A stretch of DNA of 64,000 nt from Alphaproteobacteria bacterium (GCA_025934695.1 JAICWS010000001.1:835301-899300); one strand, 5' to 3'; shown: positions 45,562 to 59,880, numbered from the stretch's first letter. Notes: generated by a model from the letters alone, not told the origin. Numbers and translations are program-made.

Positions 45562-45675
45562 CACGCAAGGCGTCACTACGGCTCGTCGATTTTCATGCTT
45601 GTTTCGCGACAGCCGCCCCTCTTACGCCTCCCGCAAAAACAGCCGAGAACTTAACAATTTCGTTCCTGGCTGTTG
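45562..45675 (+). ncRNA. Conserved structured leader, copy 2
   Basis: Blocks in order: CACGCAAGGCG, CACTACGGC, TCGTCGATTTT, GTTTCGCGAC, AGCCGC, CCGCAAAAACAGCC and CCTGGCTGTT. Helices: CGGC...TCG with CGA...GCCG, and AACAGCC with GGCTGTT. Compared with copy 3, ACAGCC becomes ACGGCC opposite the same GGCTGT, keeping a G-U pair. Confidence 0.7.
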
Positions 45676-45747
45676 CCCGCGCCCGATCTCCTTCGATCTT
45701 TCGCCTGCGCCATCCGGAACTCAACACGCGAGATGAGGAGAACGACC

Positions 45748-46155
45748 ATGCATATCGGAAGTCTGAAGAAGGTCTTTAACGCGGAAGCCAGCCTGAAAGA
45801 CCTAAACGACGGCATCGAAGGCCAGATCGACGCCCTGCGTTCGGACAAGGGCGTCCTGCGCACCATTGCATCGCTAGCGAAGTACCGCTTCAAACTACGC
45901 AAAGCCGCCTCTGACCTGGCCGAGACGCTGAATGTCCGCGTCAACCAAAAGCCGGTGTGGGAGCTGATGAACGAACTTGCCGCCAAAGCCGAAGAGCGAA
46001 AAATTCCTGGCTTCGAGCGGCTAAAAAAACTGCAGGACTGGAACGGCGCCTTCTGGCTCCAAAAGGAAGTCCTGGACGCCGAAACAGAGAAACTGCAACC
46101 GATCAGCGCCGTCCGCGCCATCAAGCAGCTCGCGCAGAAGATGCCGAAGCCCTGA
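45748..46155 (+). CDS. Hypothetical helical protein preceded by the leader
   Basis: 135 aa, no membrane segment. It is predicted helical throughout, with amphipathic stretches (SLKKVFNAEASLKDLNDGIE, LAAKAEERKIPGFERLKKLQ). No family recognised. The ATG at 45748 has GAGGAG seven bases upstream. The 185-base leader contains copy 2 of the conserved element. Confidence 0.65.
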   Translation: MHIGSLKKVFNAEASLKDLNDGIEGQIDALRSDKGVLRTIASLAKYRFKLRKAASDLAETLNVRVNQKPVWELMNELAAKAEERKIPGFERLKKLQDWNGAFWLQKEVLDAETEKLQPISAVRAIKQLAQKMPKP

Positions 46156-46218
46156 CACGATCTCCGGTGCGAAAGAAAAACCAGCGGTCGCGAAGCCGGC
46201 GGTCTTCTTTGCGTGTTT

Positions 46219-46737
46219 CTAGTGCTTCAGCTGCAGCGGCCCCTTGACGGTCAGCGGCTGCTGAAGGTTGGTGGCGTCATGGATAGCTTTTTCCTTGCGC
46301 GCCGCCACCCGCTCGATGCGTTCTTCGCGCGTAAAGCTTAAGTCCTGGGCCTCGATCTCGCCGGCATGGAAGCCCTGCGCCTTCTCGATGATGGAATCGA
46401 TATGCGGCGTGATTTTAATTCCCTTCGCCTCCAGCTGCGGCTTTAAATCACCTGCTTCCGTCAGCGGTACGACGGCGACGTCCATGTTTACATCATTGTA
46501 ATATTCGGCATAGGCGCCGGGCATCTTGACCTCGCGCCGGTTGAAGCTGCCCCGGAAGGCGAAATGCAGCTCGTGCTTGTCGAAGTCGATCCGCCAGTCG
46601 CCGGGATAGCTGATGCGGCCGTAGTAGCCGTAGGTCAGGCCAGTGCGGGCATTGAGATCGCTGCGCACATCCCGTTCGACATAGCTGGCCGCGCCGTAGA
46701 ACGAGCTTCGCGCGCTCATCGTCTTTAGCTTATCCAT
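46219..46737 (-). CDS. Hypothetical protein (172 aa)
   Basis: A soluble protein with an N-terminal Ser/Tyr-rich half (SARSSFYGAASYVERDVRSD, YGYYGRISYPGDWRIDFDKH) and a helical charged C-terminal half. No family recognised. It converges on the gene ending at 46155, and a degenerate hairpin with a T-run lies between (about 46170-46210). Its promoter is back to back with that of the gene at 47030. Confidence 0.6.
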   Translation of the reverse strand: MDKLKTMSARSSFYGAASYVERDVRSDLNARTGLTYGYYGRISYPGDWRIDFDKHELHFAFRGSFNRREVKMPGAYAEYYNDVNMDVAVVPLTEAGDLKPQLEAKGIKITPHIDSIIEKAQGFHAGEIEAQDLSFTREERIERVAARKEKAIHDATNLQQPLTVKGPLQLKH

Positions 46738-46790
46738 CCTGCCTCTTCCTCTCCTTGTGCAATCCCGTGTGCCGGTCTTAAGCCTCAGGA

Positions 46791-46820
46791 ATATTACAAG
46801 CTTTTTCAGTATTATGTCAA
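46791..46820 (-). promoter_or_regulatory. TTGACATAATAC-type promoter
   Basis: On the minus strand TTGACA (46815-46820), 18 bases, TAATAT (46791-46796). With the opposite promoter it forms TGTCAA-N6-TTGACA. Confidence 0.55.
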
Positions 46821-46826
46821 ATTAAA

Positions 46827-46856
46827 TTGACAGGCGACGTCAGAATCGGCTATAAA
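46827..46856 (+). promoter_or_regulatory. Promoter of leader copy 3
   Basis: TTGACA (46827-46832), 18 bases, TATAAA (46851-46856). Its -35 is only six bases from that of the divergent promoter. Confidence 0.6.
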
Positions 46857-46861
46857 TAATT

Positions 46862-46978
46862 CACGCAAGGCGCAGCACCACGGCAGATCGATTTACGTTC
46901 GTTTCGCGACTGCCGGTAAAAAAGGCGCCCCTGCAAAAACGGCCAAGGAAATTCATTTGCCCCTGGCTGTTTTGCGTC
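46862..46978 (+). ncRNA. Conserved structured leader, copy 3
   Basis: Blocks: CACGCAAGGCGCA, CACCACGGC, ATCGATTT, GTTTCGCGAC, TGCCGG, GGCGCCCCTGCAAAAACGGCC and CCTGGCTGTTTTGCG. It starts at the predicted transcription start and ends about 50 bases before the ATG at 47030. Same two helices as copy 2. Confidence 0.7.
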
Positions 46979-47029
46979 CCCTTTCCCTCTTCGCATGAAC
47001 AGTCTCGGGTTGTCACACGCGAGGATGTC

Positions 47030-47488
47030 ATGGCTGACGATGCAACTCCTTCAAATCCGCCCCCGCAAGGAACGACGATTCCGGAACTGATATCAAGTTT
47101 CGCTTTCCTGGGAACAATCGCGGCCCTGGCGGTGGGACTGCCGGCGGCGGGCGCGATGATCCTGGGTACGATGGCCCTGCATGCCAGCGCGGGCGCGCTC
47201 GGGATTGCCGGAGCAGGCGCCGCCGGGCTTTTGGGCGGCGCGGTTCCTTACGCCACCCTCAATCACTTCGGCAAGAAGAAAAATGAAGCCTATGGCACCA
47301 TCGAATTGATCGCCAGCCATTTCGCTCCCGTTGACGAAGCCATCAAATGCATTTTTTCGCCGAAGTATGGGCTGAACAAACTGAAGAACGCTTTCGGGCA
47401 CGCCGCGCCAAAACCGGCGGAAGCCCCTGCCCCGCAATCCGCGCCGCGAGTACCAGCCGCGGCACCCACTGAACCAAAGCCGTCCTGA
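47030..47488 (+). CDS. Small membrane protein, paralogue B
   Basis: 152 aa. Two hydrophobic segments (about residues 18-45 and 50-78) precede FGKKKNEAYGTIE, then AIKCIFSPKYGLNKLKNAF and a Pro/Ala tail, all aligned with the protein at 45067. Unlike that paralogue, it carries the conserved leader (copy 3). GAGGATGT precedes the ATG. Confidence 0.65.
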   Translation: MADDATPSNPPPQGTTIPELISSFAFLGTIAALAVGLPAAGAMILGTMALHASAGALGIAGAGAAGLLGGAVPYATLNHFGKKKNEAYGTIELIASHFAPVDEAIKCIFSPKYGLNKLKNAFGHAAPKPAEAPAPQSAPRVPAAAPTEPKPS

Positions 47489-47517
47489 TTTCTCTCGAAG
47501 CACCACCGCAAAACAAG

Positions 47518-47553
47518 AACCCCGCCGGTCGCAAAACCGGCGGGGTTTTTGTG
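47518..47553. terminator. Bidirectional terminator
   Basis: AACCCCGCCGG and CCGGCGGGGTT pair around TCGCAAAA. A T-run follows on the plus strand, and GTTCTTGTTTT follows on the minus strand. It separates paralogue B from rpoC and probably ends both. Confidence 0.85.
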
Positions 47554-47570
47554 TTTAGTCCGGTGAAGGC

Positions 47571-51824
<4,254 letters not shown>

Positions 51825-51839
51825 TCAAAACTTTCAAAG

Positions 51840-51870
51840 CGGCGGGCCGGGTTGTTTCACCGGCCCGCCA
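51840..51870. other. GC-rich hairpin in the rpoB-rpoC gap
   Basis: GGCGGGCCGG and CCGGCCCGCC form a 10-bp stem with a nine-base loop and no T-run. Likely an RNA-processing or attenuation structure. Confidence 0.5.
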
Positions 51871-51879
51871 ATTGCTGAC

Positions 51880-54800
51880 TTAATTCTGCTGGCTCTGCTT
51901 CAGGTCGACGTTCAAGCCCAGCGACCGCAATTCCTTCACGAGAACGTTGAAGGATTCGGGGATGCCGATCTCGAAGCTGTCGTCGCCGCGCACGATGGAC
52001 TCGTAAGCTTTCGTGCGGCCGGCCACGTCGTCCGACTTGACGGTGAGCATTTCCTGCAGCGTGTAGGCGGCGCCGTAAGCCTGGAGCGCCCACACCTCCA
52101 TTTCCCCGAAGCGCTGGCCGCCGAACTGGGCTTTACCGCCGAGGGGCTGCTGCGTGACAAGAGAATACGGGCCGATGGAGCGCGCGTGGATCTTGTCGTC
52201 GACGAGGTGGTGGAGTTTCAGCATGTATATGTAACCCACGGTCACCGGGCGTTCGAAGATATCGCCCGTGCGGCCGTCGGTCAGCTTCACCTGGCCGGAA
52301 CGATGCAGACCCGCATCTTCCAGCATCTTGTTGATGTCGCTCTCAACCGCGCCGTCGAAGACCGGGGTCGCGATGGGAACGCCGTTGCGGATGTTGCTGC
52401 ACATCTCGAAGAGGTCGCCGGCCTTGAGGGTCGCCACGTCTTCTTTATAAGCCTTGTCGCCGTAAGCGATCTTCAGCTTGTTGTGCAGTTCCTTCTCGAG
52501 CTTGTCGCGTTCGCCGCCGGCGGTGCGCTGGTAGCGGTCGACGACTTCGCCGATCTGCTTGCCCAGCTGCGCCGAAGCCCAGCCCAGGTGCGTCTCGAGG
52601 ATCTGGCCGACGTTCATGCGCGAAGGCACGCCCAGCGGGTTCAGCACGAGGTCGACGGGGGTGCCGTCTTCCAGGTAGGGCATGTTCTCGACCGGCATGA
52701 TCTTGGACACGACCCCTTTGTTGCCGTGGCGGCCGGCCATCTTGTCGCCGGGCTGCAGCTTGCGCTTGACCGCGATGAAGACCTTCACGGACTTCATGAC
52801 GCCGGGCAGCATTTCGTCGCCGCGCTGGAGTTTCTCGACCTTGTTCTCGAAGCGCTGGGTCAGGTCTTCGATCGCGCGATCGAAGGTTGCGCCCATGCTT
52901 TCGATGTCGGCCATCGTCTTCTCGTCGGTGACGACGATCTCGCGCCAGTCCGAACGCTTGGTGGCGTCCAGTTCGGCGGTCGTGATCTTTTCGCCCTTCT
53001 TGAGGCCTTCGATCGGCTTCGCCACCGTCTTGCCGGCGAGGATTTCGCGCATGCGGCCGTAGAAGCCGCGCTCGTAAATGCGGCGTTCGTCGTCGCGGTC
53101 CTTGGCGAGGCGTTCGATCTCGGCGCGCTCGATGGACAGGGCGCGCTGGTCTTTGTCGACGCCGCGGCGCGAGAAGACGCGGACTTCCACGATCGTGCCG
53201 GCGATGCCGGGCGGAACGCGGAGCGAGGTGTCTTTCACGTCGGAGGCTTTTTCGCCGAAGATGGCGCGCAGGAGTTTCTCTTCCGGCGTCATCGGGCTTT
53301 CGCCTTTCGGGGTGACTTTACCCACGAGGATGTCGCCCGGCTTCACTTCCGCGCCGATGTAGACGATGCCGGCCTCGTCGAGATGCTTGAGGCCTTCTTC
53401 GCCGACGTTCGGAATGTCGCGGGTGATGTCTTCCTGGCCGAGCTTGGTGTCGCGCGCCATGACCTCGAATTCCTCGATGTGGATCGAGGTGAAGACGTCG
53501 TCCTTGGCGATGCGCTCGGAGATGAGGATGGAATCCTCGAAGTTATAGCCGTTCCAGGGCATGAAGGCGACCAGGACGTTGCGGCCGAGCGCGAGTTCGC
53601 CCAGCTCCGTCGAGGGACCGTCGCCGATGATGTCGCCCGCCTCGATCCGGTCGCCCACTTTCACGAGCGGGGTCTGGGTGATGCAGGTGTTCTGGTTGGA
53701 ACGCGAGAACTTCTTGAGCTTGTAGATGTCGACCGTCGACTTGGAGGAGTCTTTTTCGTCCGTCGCATGGATAACGATGCGGTTGGCGTCGACCGAGTCC
53801 ACGATGCCCGAGCGCAGGGCCGCGATGGCCGAGCCGGAATCGCGGGCGACCGCGCCTTCCATGCCCGTGCCGACCAGCGGCGCGTCGGATTTCATCAGGG
53901 GAACAGCCTGGCGCTGCATGTTCGAGCCCATCAGCGCGCGGTTGGCGTCGTCGTTCTCGAGGAACGGGATCAGCGCTGCGGCCACCGAAACGATCTGCTT
54001 CGGCGAAACGTCGATGAGGTCGATCTGGTCGCGCGGGGACAGGATGTAGTCGCCACCGCGGCGGCAGGACACGAGGTCGTTCACGAATCCCATCTTGGCG
54101 TCGAGTTCGGCGTTGGCCTGGGCGATGGTGTATTTGCCCTCTTCCATGGCCGACATATAGACCACTTCATCCGTGACCTTGCCGTTCACGATTTTGCGGT
54201 ATGGGCTTTCGATGAAGCCATACTGGTTGATGCGGGCATAGGTCGAGAGCGAGTTGATCAGACCGATGTTCGGGCCTTCCGGCGTTTCGATCGGGCAGAT
54301 GCGGCCGTAGTGCGTGGGGTGAACGTCGCGCACTTCGAAGCCGGCGCGCTCGCGGGTCAGACCGCCGGGTCCAAGGGCCGACATGCGGCGCTTGTGGGTG
54401 ATTTCCGACAAGGGGTTGGTCTGGTCCATGAACTGCGAGAGCTGCGACGAGCCGAAGAATTCGCGGACGGCGGCGGCAGCGGGCTTCGCGTTGATGAGGT
54501 CGTGCGGCATGGCGGTGTCGATATCCACGGACGACATGCGTTCGCGGATCGCGCGTTCCATGCGCATCAGGCCGATGCGGCACTGGTTTTCCATGAGTTC
54601 GCCGACCGAGCGGACGCGGCGGTTGCCCAGGTGATCGATATCGTCGATCTCGCCACGGCCGTCTTTCAGGTCGACGAGGATTTTCAGGATCGCGAGGATG
54701 TCTTCCTTGCGCAGCACGCGAACCTGGTCGTCCGTTTTGAAGTCCAGGCGCGCGTTCATTTTCACGCGGCCGACGGGGGAGAGGTCATAGCGCTCGAAGT

Positions 54801-56103
54801 CGAAGAACAGGCCGCGGAACAGGGCGTCGGCCGATTCAAGCGTCGGCGGTTCGCCCGGGCGCATAACGCGGTAGATGTCGATCAGCGCGTCTTCGCGGTT
54901 GCGGCACTTGTCGGCGGCCAGCGTGGCGCGGATGTAGCCGCCCACGTTGATGTTGTCGATGGCCAGGATCTCGAGGGTTTTGAGGCCGAGCTTCTCGATC
55001 TTGTCGAGGCTCTTGCCGTCCAGTTCCTCGCCGGCTTCGAAAGCGACTTCGCCGGTCTTCTCGTCCATCACGGTGCGCGCGACGGCGGCGCCGATCAGCT
55101 CGTCCTTCTGGATGATGACTTCTTTCAGGCCATCTTCCTCGAGCTTGCGGGCCTGGCGGGCGGTGATCTTGGTGCCGGCGGGAACTTTGGATTTGCCGGT
55201 TTTCGCGTCGACGAGGTCGTGCTTGAGCTTCACGCCGCGATAGCGGTCGGCGTTGTAAGCGGTCTTCCAGCCGTCCTTCGTCTTTTCGTAAGAGATGATC
55301 TGGTAGAAGTAATGGAGGATGTCTTCTTTCGCCATGCCCTGGATCTTGGTCGGGTCGACGGGCTTGCCGGCCTTCATCTGGCGCGCGCGGTAAGCGGCGG
55401 ACTCATCCGAGTCCAGCGCGAGCAGGAAGGTCGTGACGGGCAGCTTGCGGCGGCGGTCGATGCGGACGTACACGAGGTCTTTCGCGTCGAATTCGAAATC
55501 CAGCCAGGAGCCGCGGTAGGGGATGACGCGCGCGGCGAAGAGGTATTTGCCCGAGGAGTGCGTCTTGCCCTGGTCGTGGTCGAAGAACACGCCGGGAGAA
55601 CGGTGCATCTGCGAGACGATGACGCGCTCGGTGCCGTTGACGACGAAGGTGCCGTTCGTGGTCATGAGCGGCATGTCGACCATGTAGACATCCTGCTCTT
55701 TGATGTCGCGGATCGTGCGCATGCCGGAGTCAGCGTCGATGTCGAAGGTCGAAAGGCGCAGGGTGACGCGCAGGGGCGCAGCATAGGTCATGCCGCGCTG
55801 CTGGCATTCTTCCACGTCATATTTGGGTTCTTCGAGTTCATAGCGCACGAAGTCGATTTCGGCGCGGCCCGAGAAGTCCTTGATCGGGAACACGGACTTG
55901 AAAACCTCCTGGAGGCCTTCGGTCACTCGGTTCTGGTGCTTGGTGTCGCGCTGGAGGAATTTTTCGTACGAATTGCGCTGGACCTCGATAAGGTTCGGCA
56001 TTTCGCATACTTCGGGAATTTTGCCGAAGCTGCGGCGGATGCGCTTGCGCCCCGTGTAGCTTTTGCTGTCAGTCAAAAAACGAATTGCCTTCTTTGCGCT
56101 CAT
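51880..56103 (-). CDS. rpoB: RNA polymerase beta subunit
   Basis: 1407 aa. The rifampicin region reads [20 protein letters not shown] then [12 protein letters not shown]; the positions usually mutated in resistance (Asp in FMDQ, His in THKR, Ser in SALGP) are wild type. Downstream [20 protein letters not shown] and the C-terminal [19 protein letters not shown] are conserved. Confidence 0.99.
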   Translation of the reverse strand: MSAKKAIRFLTDSKSYTGRKRIRRSFGKIPEVCEMPNLIEVQRNSYEKFLQRDTKHQNRVTEGLQEVFKSVFPIKDFSGRAEIDFVRYELEEPKYDVEECQQRGMTYAAPLRVTLRLSTFDIDADSGMRTIRDIKEQDVYMVDMPLMTTNGTFVVNGTERVIVSQMHRSPGVFFDHDQGKTHSSGKYLFAARVIPYRGSWLDFEFDAKDLVYVRIDRRRKLPVTTFLLALDSDESAAYRARQMKAGKPVDPTKIQGMAKEDILHYFYQIISYEKTKDGWKTAYNADRYRGVKLKHDLVDAKTGKSKVPAGTKITARQARKLEEDGLKEVIIQKDELIGAAVARTVMDEKTGEVAFEAGEELDGKSLDKIEKLGLKTLEILAIDNINVGGYIRATLAADKCRNREDALIDIYRVMRPGEPPTLESADALFRGLFFDFERYDLSPVGRVKMNARLDFKTDDQVRVLRKEDILAILKILVDLKDGRGEIDDIDHLGNRRVRSVGELMENQCRIGLMRMERAIRERMSSVDIDTAMPHDLINAKPAAAAVREFFGSSQLSQFMDQTNPLSEITHKRRMSALGPGGLTRERAGFEVRDVHPTHYGRICPIETPEGPNIGLINSLSTYARINQYGFIESPYRKIVNGKVTDEVVYMSAMEEGKYTIAQANAELDAKMGFVNDLVSCRRGGDYILSPRDQIDLIDVSPKQIVSVAAALIPFLENDDANRALMGSNMQRQAVPLMKSDAPLVGTGMEGAVARDSGSAIAALRSGIVDSVDANRIVIHATDEKDSSKSTVDIYKLKKFSRSNQNTCITQTPLVKVGDRIEAGDIIGDGPSTELGELALGRNVLVAFMPWNGYNFEDSILISERIAKDDVFTSIHIEEFEVMARDTKLGQEDITRDIPNVGEEGLKHLDEAGIVYIGAEVKPGDILVGKVTPKGESPMTPEEKLLRAIFGEKASDVKDTSLRVPPGIAGTIVEVRVFSRRGVDKDQRALSIERAEIERLAKDRDDERRIYERGFYGRMREILAGKTVAKPIEGLKKGEKITTAELDATKRSDWREIVVTDEKTMADIESMGATFDRAIEDLTQRFENKVEKLQRGDEMLPGVMKSVKVFIAVKRKLQPGDKMAGRHGNKGVVSKIMPVENMPYLEDGTPVDLVLNPLGVPSRMNVGQILETHLGWASAQLGKQIGEVVDRYQRTAGGERDKLEKELHNKLKIAYGDKAYKEDVATLKAGDLFEMCSNIRNGVPIATPVFDGAVESDINKMLEDAGLHRSGQVKLTDGRTGDIFERPVTVGYIYMLKLHHLVDDKIHARSIGPYSLVTQQPLGGKAQFGGQRFGEMEVWALQAYGAAYTLQEMLTVKSDDVAGRTKAYESIVRGDDSFEIGIPESFNVLVKELRSLGLNVDLKQSQQN

Positions 56104-56287
56104 AACGTGTTTCCTTCGTTAAGCCGATAAAACTTTGAAATGGGAGAATGAACCCCAACCCAACCTGGAAGTACTGGAGGGACTTGATTTGGCGGAGCCC
56201 ACCACATGACTGCCGCGAAGTCCCGGTAAGAATTTCGTTTAGTGCCGTATTCCCGTTTAGTGCCGTAGCCCCTTGTCCTCGTCCGCT

Positions 56288-56392
56288 CCACACCGGCGAA
56301 AGCCGGTGTCCATTCCCCGCCGAAAGGCGGTATTTTATAAAGGCGCTTCGCGCGTCTGGATCCCGGCTGTCGCCGGGATGGGCTTTGGTAGA
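56288..56392. repeat. Composite palindromic repeat element
   Basis: Arms CACACCGGCGAAAGCCGGTG and ATCCCGGCTGTCGCCGGGAT; core CCCCGCCGAAAGGCGG, TTTTATAAAGGCGCTTCGCG. It is the reverse complement of the element at 57755 with only a few changes. It sits in the rplL-rpoB gap. Confidence 0.8.
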
Positions 56393-56452
56393 GCGCCCGC
56401 ACCTTTAGACTTAGTTCGCAGTTCGTTAGTACCGTAATCCCTTGGCAGCAGA

Positions 56453-56483
56453 AGGGGCGGCGGGATTTTTGCCCCGCCGCCTT
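56453..56483. other. Hairpin between rplL and rpoB
   Basis: GGCGGCGGG and CCCGCCGCC pair around an AT-rich loop. There is no T-run after it on the minus strand. In E. coli this gap holds a partial attenuator and an RNase III site, which may be the analogous role here. Confidence 0.5.
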
Positions 56484-56521
56484 GTCTTCATGCGGCTTGC
56501 GAGACCGAAATAATCAAGTGA

Positions 56522-56890
56522 TTACTTCAGCTCGACTTTTGCGCCGACAGCCTCGAGTTTCTTCTTGAACTCTTCAGCTTCGCCTTTCGCGACGCCCGTT
56601 TTCAGGGGCTTCGGTGCGCCTTCAACGAGGTCTTTCGCCTCTTTCAGGCCGAGACCGGTGATCGCGCGGACTTCTTTGATGACTTCGATCTTCTTGTCGC
56701 CAGCAGCGGCAAGGATCACGTCAAATTCAGTCTTCGCTTCAGCAGCCGGAGCGGCGCCGCCAACAGCCGCAACAGCGACCGGAGCAGCGGCGGAAACGCC
56801 CCACTTCTCTTCGAGCAGTTTGGACAGCTCAGCAGCTTCCAGAACCGTCAGTTTCGAGAGTTCGTCTACGATTTTTGCCAAATCAGCCAT
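56522..56890 (-). CDS. rplL: 50S ribosomal protein L7/L12
   Basis: 122 aa. An N-terminal dimerisation helix, an Ala-rich hinge ([20 protein letters not shown]) and the C-terminal factor-binding domain ([20 protein letters not shown]) are all present. It forms the flexible stalk. Confidence 0.99.
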   Translation of the reverse strand: MADLAKIVDELSKLTVLEAAELSKLLEEKWGVSAAAPVAVAAVGGAAPAAEAKTEFDVILAAAGDKKIEVIKEVRAITGLGLKEAKDLVEGAPKPLKTGVAKGEAEEFKKKLEAVGAKVELK

Positions 56891-56944
56891 TTTAGTTTCT
56901 CCTAATATGTAGTTCGTTGTTTGTGTTTAACCAGTCGTTAAGCT

Positions 56945-57454
56945 TTAGCCCTTGTTGGCGTAAGCGCTGATGACACGCGCCACCTGCGAAGCCGGCGCCT
57001 GAGCGAGCACGGCGAGTCTTTGCGCGGGCGTATTGAGCAGGCCCAGGAAAGACGCGCGGATTTCGTTCAGAGACGGCAGTTTCGACAGTGCTTCCACGGC
57101 CTTTTTGTCGAGGACTTTATCGCCCAGCGCGCCGCCGATGATAACGAGCTTTTCGTTATCCTTGGCGAACGTGGCCGCGATTTTTGCGGCGGCGACGGGG
57201 TCCTTCGATGTCGCAAGCGCGACGGGCCCTTTCAGCATGTGACCGATGCCTTCAAAGCGCGTACCCTTGAGAGCCCGGATAACGAGCCGGTTCTTGGATA
57301 CCTTGAAAGCGACGCCTTCCTTACGCATGCGGACGCGGAGTTCCGAAACCTGGCCAGCGGTCAGGCCCGTATTCTGGGCCACGATGATGGACTCGGTTTC
57401 GCTCAGCGTCTTCTGCAGGCCGGCGACGACTTCTGCTTTTTGTGCACGATCCAC
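56945..57454 (-). CDS. rplJ: 50S ribosomal protein L10
   Basis: 169 aa, GTG start at 57454 (VDRAQKAEVVAGLQ) with GGAG eight bases upstream; the longer reading runs into the leader. It has FKVSKNRLVIRALKGT and the C-terminal helix that carries L7/L12 dimers. Confidence 0.98.
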   Translation of the reverse strand: MDRAQKAEVVAGLQKTLSETESIIVAQNTGLTAGQVSELRVRMRKEGVAFKVSKNRLVIRALKGTRFEGIGHMLKGPVALATSKDPVAAAKIAATFAKDNEKLVIIGGALGDKVLDKKAVEALSKLPSLNEIRASFLGLLNTPAQRLAVLAQAPASQVARVISAYANKG

Positions 57455-57602
57455 GGGATATTCTCCGTTTCTTTTGCTATGGCGAGCTTCCTTGTTGAAG
57501 GGAAATTTGCCGGGTTGTACGAGGGTTCCGCTATTCTGGAGCCCCACTTTAGTTCCCGTCCCGAAGCGTCAAGCCATAACAAATAGTACCGTTAAAAACT
57601 CT

Positions 57603-57690
57603 TCTTCCTCGTCTGTACTGGCCCCCTTTTAGTTAAGGGATTTAGCCGCAGGCTTGCGCCTTTGTACCAGTAGTCTCGGACAGGGTTTGG
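57603..57690 (-). promoter_or_regulatory. Candidate L10 leader
   Basis: On the minus strand CCGAGACTACTGGTACAAAG, GGCGCAAGCC, CTTAACTAAAAGGGGG and CCAGTACAGACGAGG. ACTGG pairs with CCAGT, giving a long arm like the known L10 leader that binds the L10-L12 complex and represses rplJL. Confidence 0.5.
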
Positions 57691-57754
57691 GACTTGGCCC
57701 GAAGGCCGCCTCCCAAATTTCTGTTAGTTCAAGCCGCCCTTTTCCCCTTACAGA

Positions 57755-57847
57755 CCATCCCGGCGAAAGCCGGGATCCAGCGCGCGAAGCGCCTTTATAA
57801 ATGCCGCCTTGCGGCGGGGTCTGGACCCCGGCTTTCGCCGGGGTGGG
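57755..57847. repeat. Composite palindromic repeat element
   Basis: Arms CATCCCGGCGAAAGCCGGGAT and CCCCGGCTTTCGCCGGGG; core GCGCGAAGCGCC, TTTATAAATGCCGCCTTGCG. It lies in the rplA-rplJ gap, 15 bases after the rplA stop. Confidence 0.85.
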
Positions 57848-57862
57848 GCAAGCGGAGCTGCT

Positions 57863-58603
57863 TTACGCAGCCCGCTGCAGGCTCGACAGGTCCAGCTTCA
57901 CGCCGGGGCCCATCGTCGACGAGAGGGAGGCTTTCTTGATGTAGTTGCCTTTCATCGTCTGCGGCTTCGCCTTCAAGAGCGCGTCCATGAGGGCGCGGAT
58001 GTTGGCGACCAGTTTTTGCTCGTCGAAAGAGGCCTTGCCCACGCCGACGTGGACGATGCCTTCCTTCTGCGCGCGGAATTCGACCGAGCCGCCCTTGGCG
58101 TTCTTGACCGCCGTGGTGACGTCCATCGTGACCGTGCCGAGTTTCGGGTTCGGCATGAGGCCTTTCGGACCCAGCACCTGGCCGAGTTTACCGACGGTAC
58201 CCATCATGTCCGGGGTCGCGATGACGCGCTCGAAATCGATCTCGCCCTTTTGCACTTTCTGGGCGAGATCGTCGTCGCCGACGACGTCAGCACCGGCCTT
58301 CTTCGCTTCTTCGGCTTTTGCGCCTTTCGCGAAGACGGCGACGCGGACTTTCTTGCCCGTGCCGTTGGGGAGGACGACCATGCCGCGGACGTTCTGGTCC
58401 GACTGCTTGGTGTCGATGCCGAGGTTGATCGCGAGTTCGATGGTCTCATCGAATTTCGCGGTTGCGTTCGACTTGATGAACTTCACGGCTTCCTCGAGCT
58501 GCCAGATCTTGGAACGATCCATGCTCTTGCGCACGTCGCGCAGGCGCTTGCCATAGAGTTGCTTTTCTTTCTTGCCGGAAGCGGCTTCTTTTTTCTTGGC
58601 CAT
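57863..58603 (-). CDS. rplA: 50S ribosomal protein L1
   Basis: 246 aa. It has [40 protein letters not shown] and GTVTMDV. It forms the L1 stalk and in E. coli represses its own operon. Confidence 0.99.
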   Translation of the reverse strand: MAKKKEAASGKKEKQLYGKRLRDVRKSMDRSKIWQLEEAVKFIKSNATAKFDETIELAINLGIDTKQSDQNVRGMVVLPNGTGKKVRVAVFAKGAKAEEAKKAGADVVGDDDLAQKVQKGEIDFERVIATPDMMGTVGKLGQVLGPKGLMPNPKLGTVTMDVTTAVKNAKGGSVEFRAQKEGIVHVGVGKASFDEQKLVANIRALMDALLKAKPQTMKGNYIKKASLSSTMGPGVKLDLSSLQRAA

Positions 58604-58607
58604 GTTC

Positions 58608-59042
58608 TTAGCCCTCCACCACTTCGATGCCCATCGAGCGCGCGGTGCCGGCGATGGATTTCATCGCGGTATCGACGTTCGCGGCGTTCATGTCCTTGAG
58701 CTTCGCTTCTGCGATCTCGCGGATCTGCTTCTTGGTCACGCGGCCGACGGGGCTGTCTTTGCCCGTGGTGCCCGAGCCCTTCTCGATCTTGGCGGCCTTT
58801 TGCAGGTAGTAGCTGGCCGGCGGGGTCTTCATGACGAAGGTGAAGGAGCGGTCCTGGTACACGGTGATCACGCAGGGGATCGGCATGCCAGGTTCCATGC
58901 CCTGGGTCTGCGCGTTGAAGCCCTTGCAGAATTCCATGATGTTCACGCCGGCCTGGCCCAGAGCGGGACCGATCGGCGGCGAGGGGTTGGCCTTACCAGC
59001 CGGAACGACCAGCTTGATATAGCCCTGTACTTTCTTTGCCAT
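58608..59042 (-). CDS. rplK: 50S ribosomal protein L11
   Basis: 144 aa, starting [20 protein letters not shown] at 59042. [20 protein letters not shown] and the C-terminal rRNA-binding domain are conserved, including the Pro-rich thiostrepton region. The usual upstream nusG and secE are absent; the operon starts here. Confidence 0.98.
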   Translation of the reverse strand: MAKKVQGYIKLVVPAGKANPSPPIGPALGQAGVNIMEFCKGFNAQTQGMEPGMPIPCVITVYQDRSFTFVMKTPPASYYLQKAAKIEKGSGTTGKDSPVGRVTKKQIREIAEAKLKDMNAANVDTAMKSIAGTARSMGIEVVEG

Positions 59043-59154
59043 TATTTTTCCTTTCAAGGTCAAAGGTTTGTGGTAACGGCCCGGCTGGTCTTTGCCGAAG
59101 GCCTCCCACAGCATTGCCTGGCGATTTTTTACCGAAGAATCGTCAGGCGCGGCA

Positions 59155-59182
59155 AATATACCGCCATTTCACTGGAATGCAA
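59155..59182 (-). promoter_or_regulatory. Promoter of rplKAJL-rpoBC
   Basis: On the minus strand TTGCAT (59177-59182), 16 bases, TATATT (59155-59160), about 110 bases before the rplK start. Confidence 0.55.
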
Positions 59183-59235
59183 GAGAAAAATAGGTAGGCG
59201 TTCAAGAAAACAAGGGGCAGTTCCGGCAAAATTCG

Positions 59236-59265
59236 TTGACATAGCGAAACGAGAATTGCCATAAT
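59236..59265 (+). promoter_or_regulatory. TTGACATA-type promoter
   Basis: TTGACA (59236-59241), 18 bases, CATAAT (59260-59265), before the gene at 59320. Confidence 0.45.
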
Positions 59266-59319
59266 ATGGCAGCTTTTAAGCGGGGCTGAACCGCCCTGAA
59301 GGCGTATCGGAGATAGCAG

Positions 59320-59868
59320 ATGGTTGCCAGGTTTTTCAACAGCGGATTGTCGAACGAAGAGCTAATGAAACGCGCGTTTCGCATAAAACCGCTGGTGCCC
59401 AGCATCGACCCCGACCTTCGCATTCCCGACGATCTGCGCAAGGAATTCTCGAAAATGCTTTTCACCAGCCCGACCGACCTCGAGATCGGCACGGTGGAAG
59501 ACGGGCTGAAAATGGAAGATTGCCCTGCCGACATGCTGAAACCCGTCCGCACCCTGCCCGTTACGCTGCATGCGCGCGGCGAAGGCAAGTTGATGCCCAT
59601 TATCAGCGAACTGCTGGCCGGGGTGCCGGCCGACCTTTTATATACGGTGAGCGCCTTCAGCATCGAAAAAGATAAGGCTCAGCCCCTCGACGCCAACGGC
59701 CGCCAGCGCGCCCTCCTCACCTTTTACGAAGGCGAATTGCCGAAAAAGATCAAAGACCAGTACATCATCCACGACGGCAAGGCTTATTCCCCCGACTGGC
59801 GCCTGCTGGAAAAACTCGATCGCATTCCGGTGCTGAAGCAGATCAAGATCAAAGGGCCGGGCGCCTAA
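59320..59868 (+). CDS. Hypothetical protein (182 aa)
   Basis: A soluble protein of unknown family. An N-terminal helical part (NEELMKRAFRIKPLVPSIDP) precedes an alpha/beta C-terminus (LTFYEGELPKKIKDQYIIHD). Strong GGAG before the ATG. It is divergent from rplK. Confidence 0.6.
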   Translation: MVARFFNSGLSNEELMKRAFRIKPLVPSIDPDLRIPDDLRKEFSKMLFTSPTDLEIGTVEDGLKMEDCPADMLKPVRTLPVTLHARGEGKLMPIISELLAGVPADLLYTVSAFSIEKDKAQPLDANGRQRALLTFYEGELPKKIKDQYIIHDGKAYSPDWRLLEKLDRIPVLKQIKIKGPGA

Positions 59869-59880
59869 ATCTCTTATGGT

